In this document: positions 45,201 through 52,738 of the stretch, in pieces
Layout of the letters: every line of letters starts with the position of its first letter
Position numbering within the stretch: position 1 is the stretch's first letter
Source: Litoditis marina
Taxonomy: Eukaryota; Nematoda; Chromadorea; Rhabditida; Rhabditidae
DNA length: 64,000 bases
Direction of reading: 5' to 3'
NCBI GenBank assembly: GCA_964036275.1
Contig: OZ038435.1
Span: forward strand, 14,547,634-14,611,633
Translations under genes and position numbers: made by a program
Notes under the pieces: model-generated
Seen by the model: only the letters and a program-made list of their open reading frames with translations
Told to the model about the DNA's origin: nothing
Databases searched by the model: none

Positions 45201-48200
45201 TAGATGTGCGGAGTGTGCGCAGTGAGCTGTTGTTCCGCCTTTTGGTGGTTTGAATAGATCAAAATATATTGGAAAAACAATTGTGTTAATCCGTAGAGAT
45301 CCTGACTACATAAAAAGGTTAATCGAACAAAAACAAAAATGCTGTCCGTGAAAGGATTCGAACCCTCGGCCTACTGAACTGTAGTGCGCTGCTCTGCCGA
45401 CTGAGCCAAATCGTCACGAAGGAATAAAAAATGGACGGCGCCACACGTGCGCTGCCCGAAATCAAGGATTGATCACGGTTTCTGAGAGAATGCTTACTAA
45501 CCAGAGTTCTAACGCAGTTTATGTTCTGCAAATCAACTTAGTATTCATTGTTACGTTCAAAAAAGTTTAATAATAATTGATTAGATGTTCATTATTTCCT
45601 ATCTATTGATTCATTATTTCCTTCGGAAATATAGAAAATGAGGACAATTTGTATAAAAAAACGATGTAAAGTGAGAGACGATTAGCTTTTGAGATTGAAC
45701 TGCATGGAATATAGAAAAGGAGGACAATAACTCAAGAGGGAAATAAAAAATCTAATCTCGCAATTTTCATGATCATCCTGACAGACTGATTCAAAAAATA
45801 TATGCTAAATCTTTTAGAAAAGTCCGCTTACACTAAAAACGTATCTAAAACAAAAATCAGCTATACTGTCAGTCTATCGCACAGTCACGTGAAACATGTT
45901 AAACACAGCAGAACTCGGAAACGTGAAACGACAAAGTGCACACTTAGGCTATTAGAATGCTAACTTTACATGAATATTCAAGAAACTTATAGTGTACTCT
46001 GTTCTGTTATAATTTTTGAATCAATGGTGATAATCACTGAACTGTCACCTGTCAACTGTCTGTCTGTCTGTCACTGAACTGTCACTGAATCACTGTCACT
46101 GAACTGAACTGTCACTGAATCACAATAAGTTCCGCCTTTTGGTGGTTTGAATAGATCAAAATATATTGGAAAAACAATTGTGTTAATCCGTAGAGACCCT
46201 GACTACATAAAAAGGTTAATCGAACAAAAACAAAAATGCTGTCCGTGAAAGGATTCGAACCCTCGGCCTACTGAACTGTAGTGCGCTGCTCTGCCGACTG
46301 AGCCAAATCGTCACGAAGGAAGAAAAAATGGACGGCGCCACACGTGCGCTGCCCGAAATCAAGGATTGATCACGGTTTCTGAGAGAATGCTTACTAACCA
46401 GAGTTCTAACGCAGTTTATGTTCTGCAAATCAACTTAGTATTCATTGTTACGTTCAAAAAAGTTTAATAATAATTGATTAGATGTTCATTATTTCCTATC
46501 TATTGATTCATTATTTCCTTCGGAAATATAGAAAATGAGGACAATTTGTATAAAAAAACGATGTAAAGTGAGAGACGATTAGCTTTTGAGATTGAACTGC
46601 ATGGAATATAGAAAAGGAGGACAATAACTCAAGAGGGAAATAAAAAAGCTAATCTCGCAATTTTCATGATCATCCTGACAGACTGATTCAAAAAATATAT
46701 GCTAAATCTTTTAGAAAAGTCCGCTTACACTAAAAACGTATCTAAAACAAAAATCAGCTATACTGTCAGTCTATCGCACAGTCACGTGAAACATGTTAAA
46801 CACAGCAGAACTCGGAAACGTGAAACGACAAAGTGCACACTTAGGCTATTAGAATGCTAACTTTACATGAATATTCAAGAAACTTATAGTGTACTCTGTT
46901 CTGTTATCATTTTTGAATCAATGGTGATAATCATATTAGGACGTTTCATCTAATTGTTTGCTGCAAGGTTTTTTTTCACTGAAAAACAAAATGTTTTTGA
47001 CCCATGAAAATTGCGAGATTAGATTTTTTTATTTCCCTCTTGAGTTATTGTCCTCCTTTTCTATATTCCATGCAGTTCAATCTCAAAAGCTAATCGTCTC
47101 TCACTTTACATCGTTTTTTTATACAAATTTTGCTATAGACTGTCCTGACCGCATTTTCAAATTTCTCCATTGCTCAATTGCTTTCAGCCTCGAAATTTTC
47201 TCTGTCCCGCGCATCCTATTTCTCATCGCTGACACCAATTCGTCAAAGGATCCATTACGCTCGTGTTCTGCTAGCGTTGTGTAATGTGCCTTGGCGTTCC
47301 CCGTCAACAAATCCTTCAATAGGCCCTTCAGTTGAGAGTTATCCCAGGAGTTCTTAGGGTATCGTAGCAAAAACGATTCCACAAATTCGCTCCAGTTTTC
47401 CCCCTTTTCCCCGCTGAACTGTTCCAATTTCGGTACTGCCGGAGATTTTATCAATTGTACAATTGCCTGCGTCATTCCGTCTGTTTCTCTCCCTTGTGTC
47501 GTATTGTGTCTGTTTTCTCTTGGTGCAATATTGTATACTGGACTGCAAGGTCTCTGCCGCACAGTATCACTGACAAAATTATCAATCGTACCTTGTGGTT
47601 CCATTCGGGATCTTTCCAGCCTTGTTGGGCTCCGGGTTGACAGTCTTCGAGATAGTTGGTCCTGGTGGTCCCAGGAGTTGGTCCTCGATCGCTGGATCTG
47701 TAACATATTGTCTATTTCATTGTCTCTTTCCACTTCTTCCCTCTCTTTCATTTCTAACTCTTGTTGAGCTTCCTCGTCAATTAGCGCGTGTCCCTCGCAT
47801 CTCCTCATTACATTACGTAGCATCTGTGTAGCATCACTGGCTTGGTTCCGAATTGGTTGCATTAGCCTTTCCCGTTCATCACCTATGCGCCTTGTCTGTG
47901 CTATCACCTCTTCAGCCCGTACCGTAATTCTATTGATCTGCTTTTCAATCGCTACTAGTTCCTTCTGCGGCATGATAGTTTCATTCACTCCACCCTGTCC
48001 AGAACGAACGCTCGCGCTCTCATCCAAAACTCGCGTGTATCTACTTGATCGTGCAGTACTCACCGATGGTGCTGTTCCTCCAGGTGGCACCCCTCCGCTT
48101 CCTCCTTCTCCCTTGATTGAATCACCTCCGGTCATTCTGCAATATTTCTGTTGATGATTGAGTTCTTCCCAAAAAAAATGGGCAGCACTTCCACCTTCCT

Positions 48201-51200
48201 CGCCAAAAATTCCTATCAATCAAACTCTCTGGTCAGTCTTATTCCTTTTGGGAATAGCTTTCCAAATAATTCAATTGGAGGCCACTCCGGCGGGGTCGGT
48301 GACGATACCTACGGTCGCTTACTGACCTGAGTATCTCACAACAAACAATAAACTGATCCCTGCTTGACAAGTCACAGTGTTACTACGCCCAGCTTGACCA
48401 GACGTAGCCCAAACAACAATGTCGATCTCTTCGTACAAGAGATATTTGTCGACTAATACAATGCCGATCCCTTCGTACAAGAGATATACCGACGACACAA
48501 TGATAGAGGGCAGAGAAAGAGAGAGTAAACGCGAAAGTGAATGCACCCTTTGTTTTGGTTGTTGATGGCTCAAATATCGCAAAAGAAAACCGAGTCCGCC
48601 CCTTTTTTACCTATTGAGCGGTTCAGCCCCCAAGTTACTACCTGAAGGTAGAATAAAAACGGCAATAGGAAAAATAGGAGGTAAGAGTATGGAAGAAAAC
48701 CAATATTCTCTCAAAACACGAACAATAGGCTCTTTTACTTTATGAGAAAACCACAAGCAGCCACAGAACAATATAGAAAATATATAAAAACTAACAACAA
48801 CACGCACTTGATAATGCAAGAGCGTAAACAGAATTAAAAAACAACGGTATCACTCTTGACGATTATGATGACCCGCCGCCCATTGGCTAAACGGCATACA
48901 AGCGGTAAACAACGGGCACGCCCGTTGGAAACAAATATAATAACATCAAATCAATATCACAACATCAAAATCTTATCCTCAACAACCCCGGGGGCCGCTG
49001 AGCTGGCGCCTCGACAGCGTCAATGGGAAACTGTTACTGAAGATATGAAACTGTGTGTCGAATGCTTAGTTGCGTCTGGGCTGTTTGTACGACTCCACCC
49101 TTCTCTCGTCAGATGTTTCTCGGCGGTCGAATCTTCGGCGGATACCTCTGGAGTTCTGGCGGCCTCGGCTGTCAGCAGTACTGTGGTGGTTGGTCTGTCT
49201 GGTGCGACTGTTGTTGGTACGGAACTGGTTGTCGGATGCTGCGATAGGCTGGCTGTTCGATGATGCGGAGCTCGTTCCAAGACTGAGGAAGCTGTGGACA
49301 TCGGCTGCGGGGGCACTGGCTGGTCGGCTCACGGATACTTCGGCTGGTTGGCTAGGAGCCTTGTTTTCCTGGATGACACTGAACTTCGGAAGCGGCGTTG
49401 ACGTGTCCTTCAGGGCGAAAGCTAGGTTCCGGAAATACACGGTCATCTGATGCGTTGTCAGCGGGTCAAAACCCCTTTCTCTCGGTTCCACTCCTAATAT
49501 GGCATGGATATCCTCCACTCGGTGTGTGTGATCCTCTCCTGGATAGAAAGATCGGAGTAGATGTGGCTCCCCCAGGTCTCCATTCCTCCTCTTCAGTTTC
49601 TCGGTCTCGTCTGCGAACACCGCGAATAGATCGCCATCAAATCTCCTGCACCATGGCGCAGGCACCAAAGCTCCACTGATATGCTGCGTCTGAATCGCGT
49701 TGTCGATCTTCTTGAGCGACCCCATGACATGATGTCGTGGGATCTTTGATGGACCCACGATGATGATGTATATATTTGTAGCACTGTGTGTGCACAACTC
49801 CGGCAATGTCGTCACTCATTCTGTCGTAGAGGTATAGGTGGGTTCCTACGAAGTCGAAACGGATCTTCGCGTTTCTGAACAAATCTCCCGGCAGGAATAA
49901 AGCCGAAGTCCTTGTGTTGGGCACTCCTTTTGATCCGTCTACAGGGATTTGGTCCGATTGTACCAACTTCCACGCGTGCTGAAACATATCACACGGTGGT
50001 ATTCCTTGTTCCTCGACGTATTATGGAGTTATCATGTCCTTCCAGTCTGCCGTTTTGTTCAGGAAGTGCACACAATGTTTTCGAAAAAAATCCATAGCGA
50101 TGCAAAGTCCTCGAGTCGTGAAATGAGGATTGGAGTAGTCGTGCGTTCTCCGTTCCTTGTCCTGCGGCTCAATCGTGATATCTTGCGAAATTGATGCCAC
50201 ATGCGCTAGTAGGAGAAACCCTTTGACGGGCATTGTCGCTACGGACAGAGGTGCATCCCCCAGTGCGTCCTTCATTGTCATCTTCAGAATAGGACACTCG
50301 GGTTTGTACGAGAGCCCCATTATACCCTGTATCTCCTGGATTCCTAATAAAACCTGAGCAAATGTGATGTTTGTGGTTAAAGAAGAATATAATCTCTCAT
50401 AGAAACTCTCAAAAAGGGGACAATTTATAATAACAAAGGAATAATTGTGTGCGTGGGTTAAACTTTTATTTGGTTGTTGGAAAGATTATTGATTGTGTCC
50501 TGATCTGGCAAATTGCCCAGCCGGCGCCCTGCACACGCAACGCGAGAGGTTGCAGGGATGCAACACTTTTGATGGATACGAGTCCAGTTGGGAACTAAAC
50601 AGACTATAAGTGACGAGATAGGTTGACATTATCTTCTCGCATATCTCATGAGGTACTCTCATGAGAGTCGTGGTCAACTAATTTGCCAGGGAGAGTCATA
50701 ATGCTTGACTTGAATGGAATAGTCACGCAAAGTTAGCATTCTAATGAGGAATTGTGCACTTTATCTTGACACGTTTCTGAGTTCTGCTGTGTTTCACATG
50801 TTTTACGTGACAGTGCGATTCACTAACAGTATATATCTTTGAGGTTACAAATCTGATGACCATGTTGTACAACTCCAAGTGGAGCAACGTTATCATACTG
50901 AAGAAACAGGCTATACGCAGAGGGGTTGAATTCGAGTTGAAAGTGAAGAACATTCAGTCTGGATTCTCGGTGAGCAACATAGCCTGAAATGAAGAAATAC
51001 GGATGAAAGATAGTGAAGATAGTGTATATTGATTTGAAAGATCCAATCAGAATCATTTAGAGTAGTGTAGAATTTTTGAGTTAAACAGCTGAGAAATAAT
51101 GAGATGATGGGAGAGAAAGAGAGAAATAGACACAGAGAGAGATATTGAATGAAAGAAAAGAGAGAGAAAGAGAGAGGAAGAGAAAGAGAGAGGGAGAAAA

Positions 51201-51228
51201 ACACAGAAAATCCGAGAGCCAGAGTGAG

Positions 51229-51268
<40 letters not shown>

Positions 51269-51848
51269 GAAGAGAAGTGTTGCAGGTGTACGTGAATGGT
51301 GTGCACTTCGCGACGTACGGTCACTACGCGAACTGGAATGATGTGATGGGCGCAATGTTCGTGGCCGACATACTCGTTACACAAATCAAGGTACAGAGGA
51401 GTGATCATTATTGAAGTGTAGTTTGATCATTACACTCAAATTATGACTACAACGCGGAGGGAGGGGGGTTCAGACTATAAATACAGTAGCCGAAAGTGAC
51501 TTGGCCTCTCCCCGAGCTCAGTGTTTTAGTGGTTCGATCCCATCGCTTTCTGATAGAAACTATCGGATAACTGTGTCGGGTTCAAGCAACAACCCCGGTA
51601 CAATCAAAGAATTATCCCAAGTTAAATGTCAACGTGTGCGCACCAGAGCAAATAAAACTGCACATAAAGAAGCCATTTGTTTGCATAATTGACACAACCA
51701 GAATAGAGTAGAGTAGGAAACAGTTGATATATTGCAGTGAAGTAGGAGCATTGTTTATTTATCTCAATTCTCCACTAGGCCCGTAAGTCTTTTCGTCCTG
51801 TTTTCATTTTCTCAGAGGGGTTCAACTGATGATGACCCGACCCTCTGA
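30293..51848 (+). CDS. Secreted lectin: C-type lectin domain plus two galectin-type domains, probably decaying
   Basis: Candidate exons: 30293-30307, 30518-30565, 30970-31031, 31301-~31400, 31607-31649, 32565-32657, 32957-33085 (or 33109), 33196-33237, 33380-33467, 33965-34025, 35197-35319, 35983-~36060, 36537-36628, 37903-37972, 50844-50970, 51286-51390 and 51816-51848. MWLATILLLPAVHA is a signal peptide. The C-type lectin domain runs from YYTMTQNLCAF through TWDEAKSWCNSRNSHLFVPH and DVIWLGSSVKNGENRW to VTIICE. Galectin domain 1 includes HRFMCYRPATSLYFTPAVVK and VNKMPFVSNVAFELEVVFEE, then IYVNGFFLASYTHRM. Domain 2 has FSLNIFNSRSQIIYHFSPF, NSKWSNVIIL and VYVNGVHFATYGHY. Most joins are phase-matched across both lectin classes. 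Problems: a TGA in exon 4; the best donor of exon 7 makes a TGA (a weaker one does not); a MITE cuts exon 12; exon 15 has a one-base shift. The large intron holds an LTR element. It would bind glycans outside the cell if functional. Confidence 0.6.
30340..30495. repeat. MITE family C, copy 1
   Basis: Inverted ends 'gccaattaccaaac' and 'gtttggtaatcgcagtgaattggc' enclose 'gagagtgtgcaggtcagagagacgcag' type sequence and its partial complement. Lies in lectin intron 1. Related to 36036-36205 and 57871-57950. Confidence 0.55.
33619..33742 (+). repeat. MITE family A, copy 3
   Basis: 'ctgttagtcaattacacagt' to 'acgtgactattcattccact', in the lectin intron between exons 9 and 10. Non-coding. Confidence 0.6.
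34312..34386 (-). other. tRNA-like sequence (Pol III boxes A and B)
   Basis: On the minus strand 'tagcgcagtggtt' resembles box A and 'ggttcgattcc' matches box B at suitable spacing. The acceptor and T stems do not pair well, so this is a tRNA-derived remnant rather than a working tRNA. It lies in an intron of the lectin gene. Confidence 0.4.
35048..35180 (+). repeat. MITE family A, copy 4
   Basis: 'cactgttagtcgattgcat' to 'ctcctagtat'. It ends 16 bp before the acceptor of lectin exon 11, so the element borders the splice site of the galectin domain 1 exon. Confidence 0.6.
35480..35570. repeat. 29-bp tandem repeat, three copies
   Basis: The unit gagtctttgaacttcaccct followed by ttgacctct repeats with period 29 in a lectin intron. 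Minor local duplication. Confidence 0.6.
36036..36205. repeat. MITE family C, copy 2, inside a galectin exon
   Basis: 'aattggccagctacaaaaac...gagagcatgcaggtcaatga' is answered by 'tgacctgcacactctctcgt...ggccaatt'. It begins within the open frame of lectin exon 12 just after NSERLAPIF, where the last strand of galectin domain 1 should be encoded. Confidence 0.6.
36868..36930. repeat. 63-bp hairpin in a lectin intron
   Basis: cagtgaaaggtgccactcaa pairs with 'ttgagtggcacctttcactg', a perfect stem of about 20 bp with a loop of about 20 nt. The size is like a small-RNA precursor hairpin, but short foldback elements look the same. Confidence 0.6.
37157..37667. repeat. Inverted-repeat element of about 510 bp
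   Basis: The left end 'ttaaagggacggtttctcta' is matched in inverted orientation by 'agaggtacggtccctttaaa' on the right. Non-coding. It lies in the lectin intron between exons 13 and 14. A diverged end ('ctttaaagggggact') is near 52183. Confidence 0.45.
38668..38740 (-). other. tRNA-like sequence, Leu/Ser-type box A
   Basis: The minus strand has 'tggccgtgtggtctaaggcgc' (close to the class II tRNA box A) and 'aaggttcgacccct' as box B. The stems are imperfect. Probable tRNA pseudogene beside the 3' LTR. Confidence 0.4.
38784..39135 (-). repeat. 3' LTR
   Basis: Matches 48633-48984. On the minus strand it starts at about tgttgaggataag and ends 'ccttcaagtagtaact', after which the two copies diverge into host and primer-site sequence. 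The outer (39135) edge is inferred, because the similarity continues into ORF3. Confidence 0.7.
39217..40612 (-). CDS. ORF3 of the Gypsy element, function unknown
   Basis: It begins 42 bp downstream of the integrase stop with an ATG at 40612. The first frame (40612 to 39788) runs through DFFRKNCVHFLNKTADWKDM and FDFVGTHLYLYDRM. The more protein-like continuation is in a second overlapping frame (39966 to 39217), with YIIIVGPSKIPRHHVMG and HAILGVEPRERGFDPLTTHQ. It ends in a Ser/Ala and Arg-rich tail (RGRQNSRGIRRRFDRRET) suggestive of nucleic-acid binding. No signal peptide, membrane segment or envelope feature is seen, although the gene occupies the position where env lies in retrovirus-like elements. 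The same two-frame overlap is kept in the second copy (49066-50339), so the shift is older than the duplication or is a programmed frameshift. I do not recognise the family. Confidence 0.7.
40655..41734 (-). CDS. Gypsy integrase domain
   Basis: About 359 residues, open throughout. The HHCC zinc finger uses H15, H22, C52 and C55 (QIHSGLWAGHF; ECQKC). The catalytic core has D83 (LVGIDIME), D143 (QFHSDQGSEF) and E179 (NGITER), which fits the D,D35E spacing. A GPY/F-like segment (LTFDFTGLYRVIE) is near the C-terminus. It joins double-stranded cDNA into the genome. In the ancestral polyprotein it followed RNase H directly. This domain looks undamaged even though the rest of pol is broken. Confidence 0.92.
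   Translation of the reverse strand: MYPSEERQRLFNQIHSGLWAGHFGAKKVLKKLKQEFFWNGMEQDVHQWHAECQKCFINNAHVGNTPPLKSIVTTMSYELVGIDIMEMGLTSRGNKYILTVVDHFSKWAGAYAIPNKSAEVVAETLTTRWICEGGRWPRQFHSDQGSEFINKICEKLCSTTKIDWSYTKGYNPRENGITERLNATTAASLRKSGVTPCEWDTLLPFVVCAYNNTVHDATGESPFFLLHGFDQRVPGENLPQRGLTLHIVDKEEYQAALIEGMRLIRVLAKEKNDSAREKAKEYYDTKNATGTKSYSKIGERVYMKMPTTKGKSTHPKLTFDFTGLYRVIETSDNSALITGIDEKQEPIRINFDLLVSVTV
41721..42270 (-). pseudogene. RNase H end and linker of Gypsy pol, out of frame with RT
   Basis: It carries the second half of RNase H (TDHQSLTCLF; LELQRYDLKVEYIKGSANAV; ADALSRG) and the linker to integrase. It lies one frame away from the RT reading frame. The break is between about 42255 and 42285, where YVSLAKG loses the frame that continues in ALAVVHAVHKF. 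RNase H degrades the RNA strand of the RNA:DNA hybrid. Confidence 0.85.
42255..43537 (-). pseudogene. Gypsy reverse transcriptase and start of RNase H
   Basis: RT fingers and palm are complete: SSWASPIVLVEQKD, LRLCIDYRELNKV, FFSTLDMCAGYWQIPLTDEA (catalytic D about residue 181), FQFKVLPFGLSTSPATFQRL, and the YIDD box at about 243-246. The connection domain and RNase H opening (FILYTDACGAGVGAVLC) follow. The frame is entered only after an 8-bp direct duplication (atgggaga twice, about 43535-43552 on the minus strand) that separates it from the protease frame. It copies element RNA into cDNA. Enzymatically the RT segment itself lacks visible lesions. Confidence 0.92.
43417..44280 (-). pseudogene. 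Gypsy aspartic protease region
   Basis: Contains the protease active-site motif KALVDTGSQLSILS and later hydrophobic strands (FMILGTNALEELGIRLV). It is in the same frame as the upstream gag tail but separated from it by a TAA at 44281-44283. It loses the RT frame at the 8-bp duplication near 43540. The enzyme would cleave the gag-pol polyprotein. Confidence 0.85.
44281..44787 (-). pseudogene. Gag C-terminal part with zinc knuckle
   Basis: Continuation of gag beyond the insertion at 44788-47124. It has one CCHC zinc knuckle (CFHCSKPEHMRKDC, spacing C-X2-C-X4-H-X4-C), then a Gln/Asn-rich tail (GNVNGNQGFQTGTQPMQQQN), ending at TAA. Nucleocapsid function: packages element RNA. Confidence 0.88.
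45342..45418 (-). other. tRNA-like sequence, copy 1
   Basis: The minus strand has 'tttggctcagtcggcagagc' (box A with a good D stem) and 'gagggttcgaatccttt' (box B with a T stem). The anticodon and acceptor stems do not fold properly. A SINE-like or pseudo-tRNA sequence. Confidence 0.5.
45864..45994 (+). repeat. MITE family A, copy 5
   Basis: 'tatactgtcagtctatcgca...ttacatgaatattca'. Part of the first 805-bp repeat; copied again at 46761-46891. Confidence 0.6.
46239..46315 (-). other. tRNA-like sequence, copy 2
   Basis: Identical in its conserved boxes to 45342-45418; duplicated within the direct repeat. Confidence 0.5.
46761..46891 (+). repeat. MITE family A, copy 6
   Basis: Copy of 45864-45994 within the second 805-bp repeat. 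Confidence 0.6.
47125..48135 (-). pseudogene. Gag N-terminal part
   Basis: The ATG at 48135 opens a Gly/Ser-rich start, then a coiled helix region (MPQKELVAIEKQINRITVR) and the capsid-like segment found in nematode Gypsy elements (VPKLEQFSGEKGENWSEFVE; LKGLLKDLLTGNAKAHYTTL; ISRLKAIEQWRNLKMRSGQS). It is cut off after IAKF by the 2.34-kb insertion and continues at 44787. Confidence 0.85.
48633..48984 (-). repeat. 5' LTR, shared with a truncated upstream element
   Basis: Counterpart of 38784-39135. Immediately downstream (minus strand) 'tgggggctgaaccgctc' is the likely tRNA primer-binding site. Upstream it is joined to ORF3 sequence of another copy, so this LTR also serves as the 3' LTR of that copy. 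Confidence 0.7.
49066..50339 (-). pseudogene. Second, truncated ORF3 copy
   Basis: Collinear with 39217-40490 at an offset of 9849 bp and nearly identical. It lacks the ORF3 start (the similarity ends at 50339 against 40490). It has a stop at about 50018-50020, where the intact copy reads TPYYVDKQG. It is the remnant of a second element lying head-to-tail with the first. Confidence 0.85.
50711..50832 (-). repeat. MITE family A, copy 7
   Basis: Reversed copy ('gaatagtcacgcaaagttagc' to 'cactaacagtat'). It ends 11 bp before the acceptor of lectin exon 15. Confidence 0.6.
51105..51280. repeat. Purine-rich (GA)n microsatellite
   Basis: An imperfect gagagaaaga tract with a pure (ag)n run at about 51235-51258. 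It directly precedes the acceptor of lectin exon 16, so that intron lacks a normal pyrimidine tract. Confidence 0.8.
51493..51551 (+). other. Short tRNA-like sequence
   Basis: 'gaaagtg' pairs with 'cgctttc' as a 7-bp acceptor-like stem, and 'agtggttcgatcccat' resembles a T arm. At about 59 nt it is too short for a normal tRNA. Confidence 0.3.
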
Positions 51849-52738
51849 ACATCAAGCTTGATGTTCATGGCTCCCGTACTCATAACCATGTTTTTCAGGT
51901 GTATTGATGGTTTCTCGTCAAGAAAGAAGAAAACTGCAAATATAGTCATAATGATGCTTATTGCGATAAAATAGACGAATAAATATTTTGTGGGTTGGAA
52001 AACGCTAACTTGAGATGTGGAAAACTGGGGCGGAAAAGTACTGTATAGTATGTGACAACTCCTGGGTTGTAGTTTGATTTGTGAACGTAGTTGAGATCAA
52101 GAATCACGACTGGAAGTCAGACTGATCAAACTACAAACACAGCAGGTGAAGATTCTAGCCTGCCCGTCCCTGAACCACTCTTTAAAGGGGGACTGCATTG
52201 AATGCTCAATACAGAATACGCGCTCCAATGCAGACCACTAAAAGGCAGCAGACGAAAAGTGGCAGAGAGCGGCGCAATCAATAATATTGGCAGTCGATCC
52301 AACTCGTTCGTTTGTCTCCTTTTTTAGATTTCGTTGTTATTTACTGTTTCATGTTTTATGTACTTCCAGTCTGAATATGTATGCATGCTTGAAAGAACTT
52401 AGTACTTTACTTGTGTCGCACTTTTAAATTCCTAATGAAAATCGTTCGTTTTTTTTTTTCAATTTTTCCCTCTTCAAAGGAATTTTATGAACTAGGTTTT
52501 TAATTTTCTCTCTTGGTTTTAATAAATTAGCATACATAAGTTGGACAAAATGTAACTTCATAGTCCAATATGTTTTGTTATAAGTGGCTCCTGGTGTGGT
52601 CTCGTAATTAGTGAAGACTTCATATTCATTCACTCGTTATTTGACTCGTTTTTCGTCATATATTCGTTCACTGGCTTTATTCTCCCCAAAAGTTTAGTGG
52701 AAAATATTGATTCTAGCGCCATTTTTAGGTCTCAGCTC
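51849..52738. other. Intergenic, no gene recognised
   Basis: Contains the 72-bp hairpin element 52068-52139 and short open frames without support. Confidence 0.4.
52068..52139. repeat. 72-bp element with tgtagtttga ends
   Basis: 'ttgtagtttgatttgtgaa' and 'ctgatcaaactacaaac' are inverted ends, matching the 4789-4855 element. Confidence 0.5.

Larger units (their letters stand above)
45232..46036. repeat. 805-bp direct repeat, copy 1
   Basis: Repeats at 46129-46933 at an offset of 897 bp with very few differences. The spacer (46037-46128) is a CACTGAACTGT-type simple repeat. Confidence 0.93.
46129..46933. repeat. 805-bp direct repeat, copy 2
   Basis: Second copy. Both include the tRNA-like block, an AT-rich block (inverted at 47003-47124) and a family A MITE. 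Confidence 0.93.
44788..47124. mobile_element. 2.34-kb composite insertion inside gag
   Basis: The gag reading frame stops at 47125 (QSIAKF) and resumes at 44787 (LELEKWSARAEPD), so the segment between is foreign. It begins at 44791 with the GC palindrome 'cgcgcagcgcgaagcgctgcg' also found at 8022. It contains two direct 805-bp copies (45232-46036 and 46129-46933), each with a tRNA-like sequence and a family A MITE. It ends with an inverted copy (47003-47124) of part of those repeats. No target duplication is visible. It may be a foldback or rolling-circle type element that gathered others. Confidence 0.75.
38784..48984 (-). mobile_element. Ty3/Gypsy-like LTR retrotransposon, degenerate
   Basis: Minus-strand element with 5' LTR 48633-48984, gag, protease, RT/RNase H, integrase, an extra ORF, and 3' LTR 38784-39135. 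The order RT-RNase H-integrase defines Ty3/Gypsy (Metaviridae). The LTR copies differ at about five of 352 positions. The element is dead: a 2.3-kb insertion splits gag, an in-frame stop lies between gag and protease, and there are frameshifts before RT and in RNase H. It lies antisense in the largest intron of the lectin gene. Confidence 0.92.

Noticed and set aside
50911..51408. 165-codon minus-strand frame rich in Ser/Leu
   Set aside because: Translation of the (GA)n microsatellite opposite galectin exons 15-16; low complexity.
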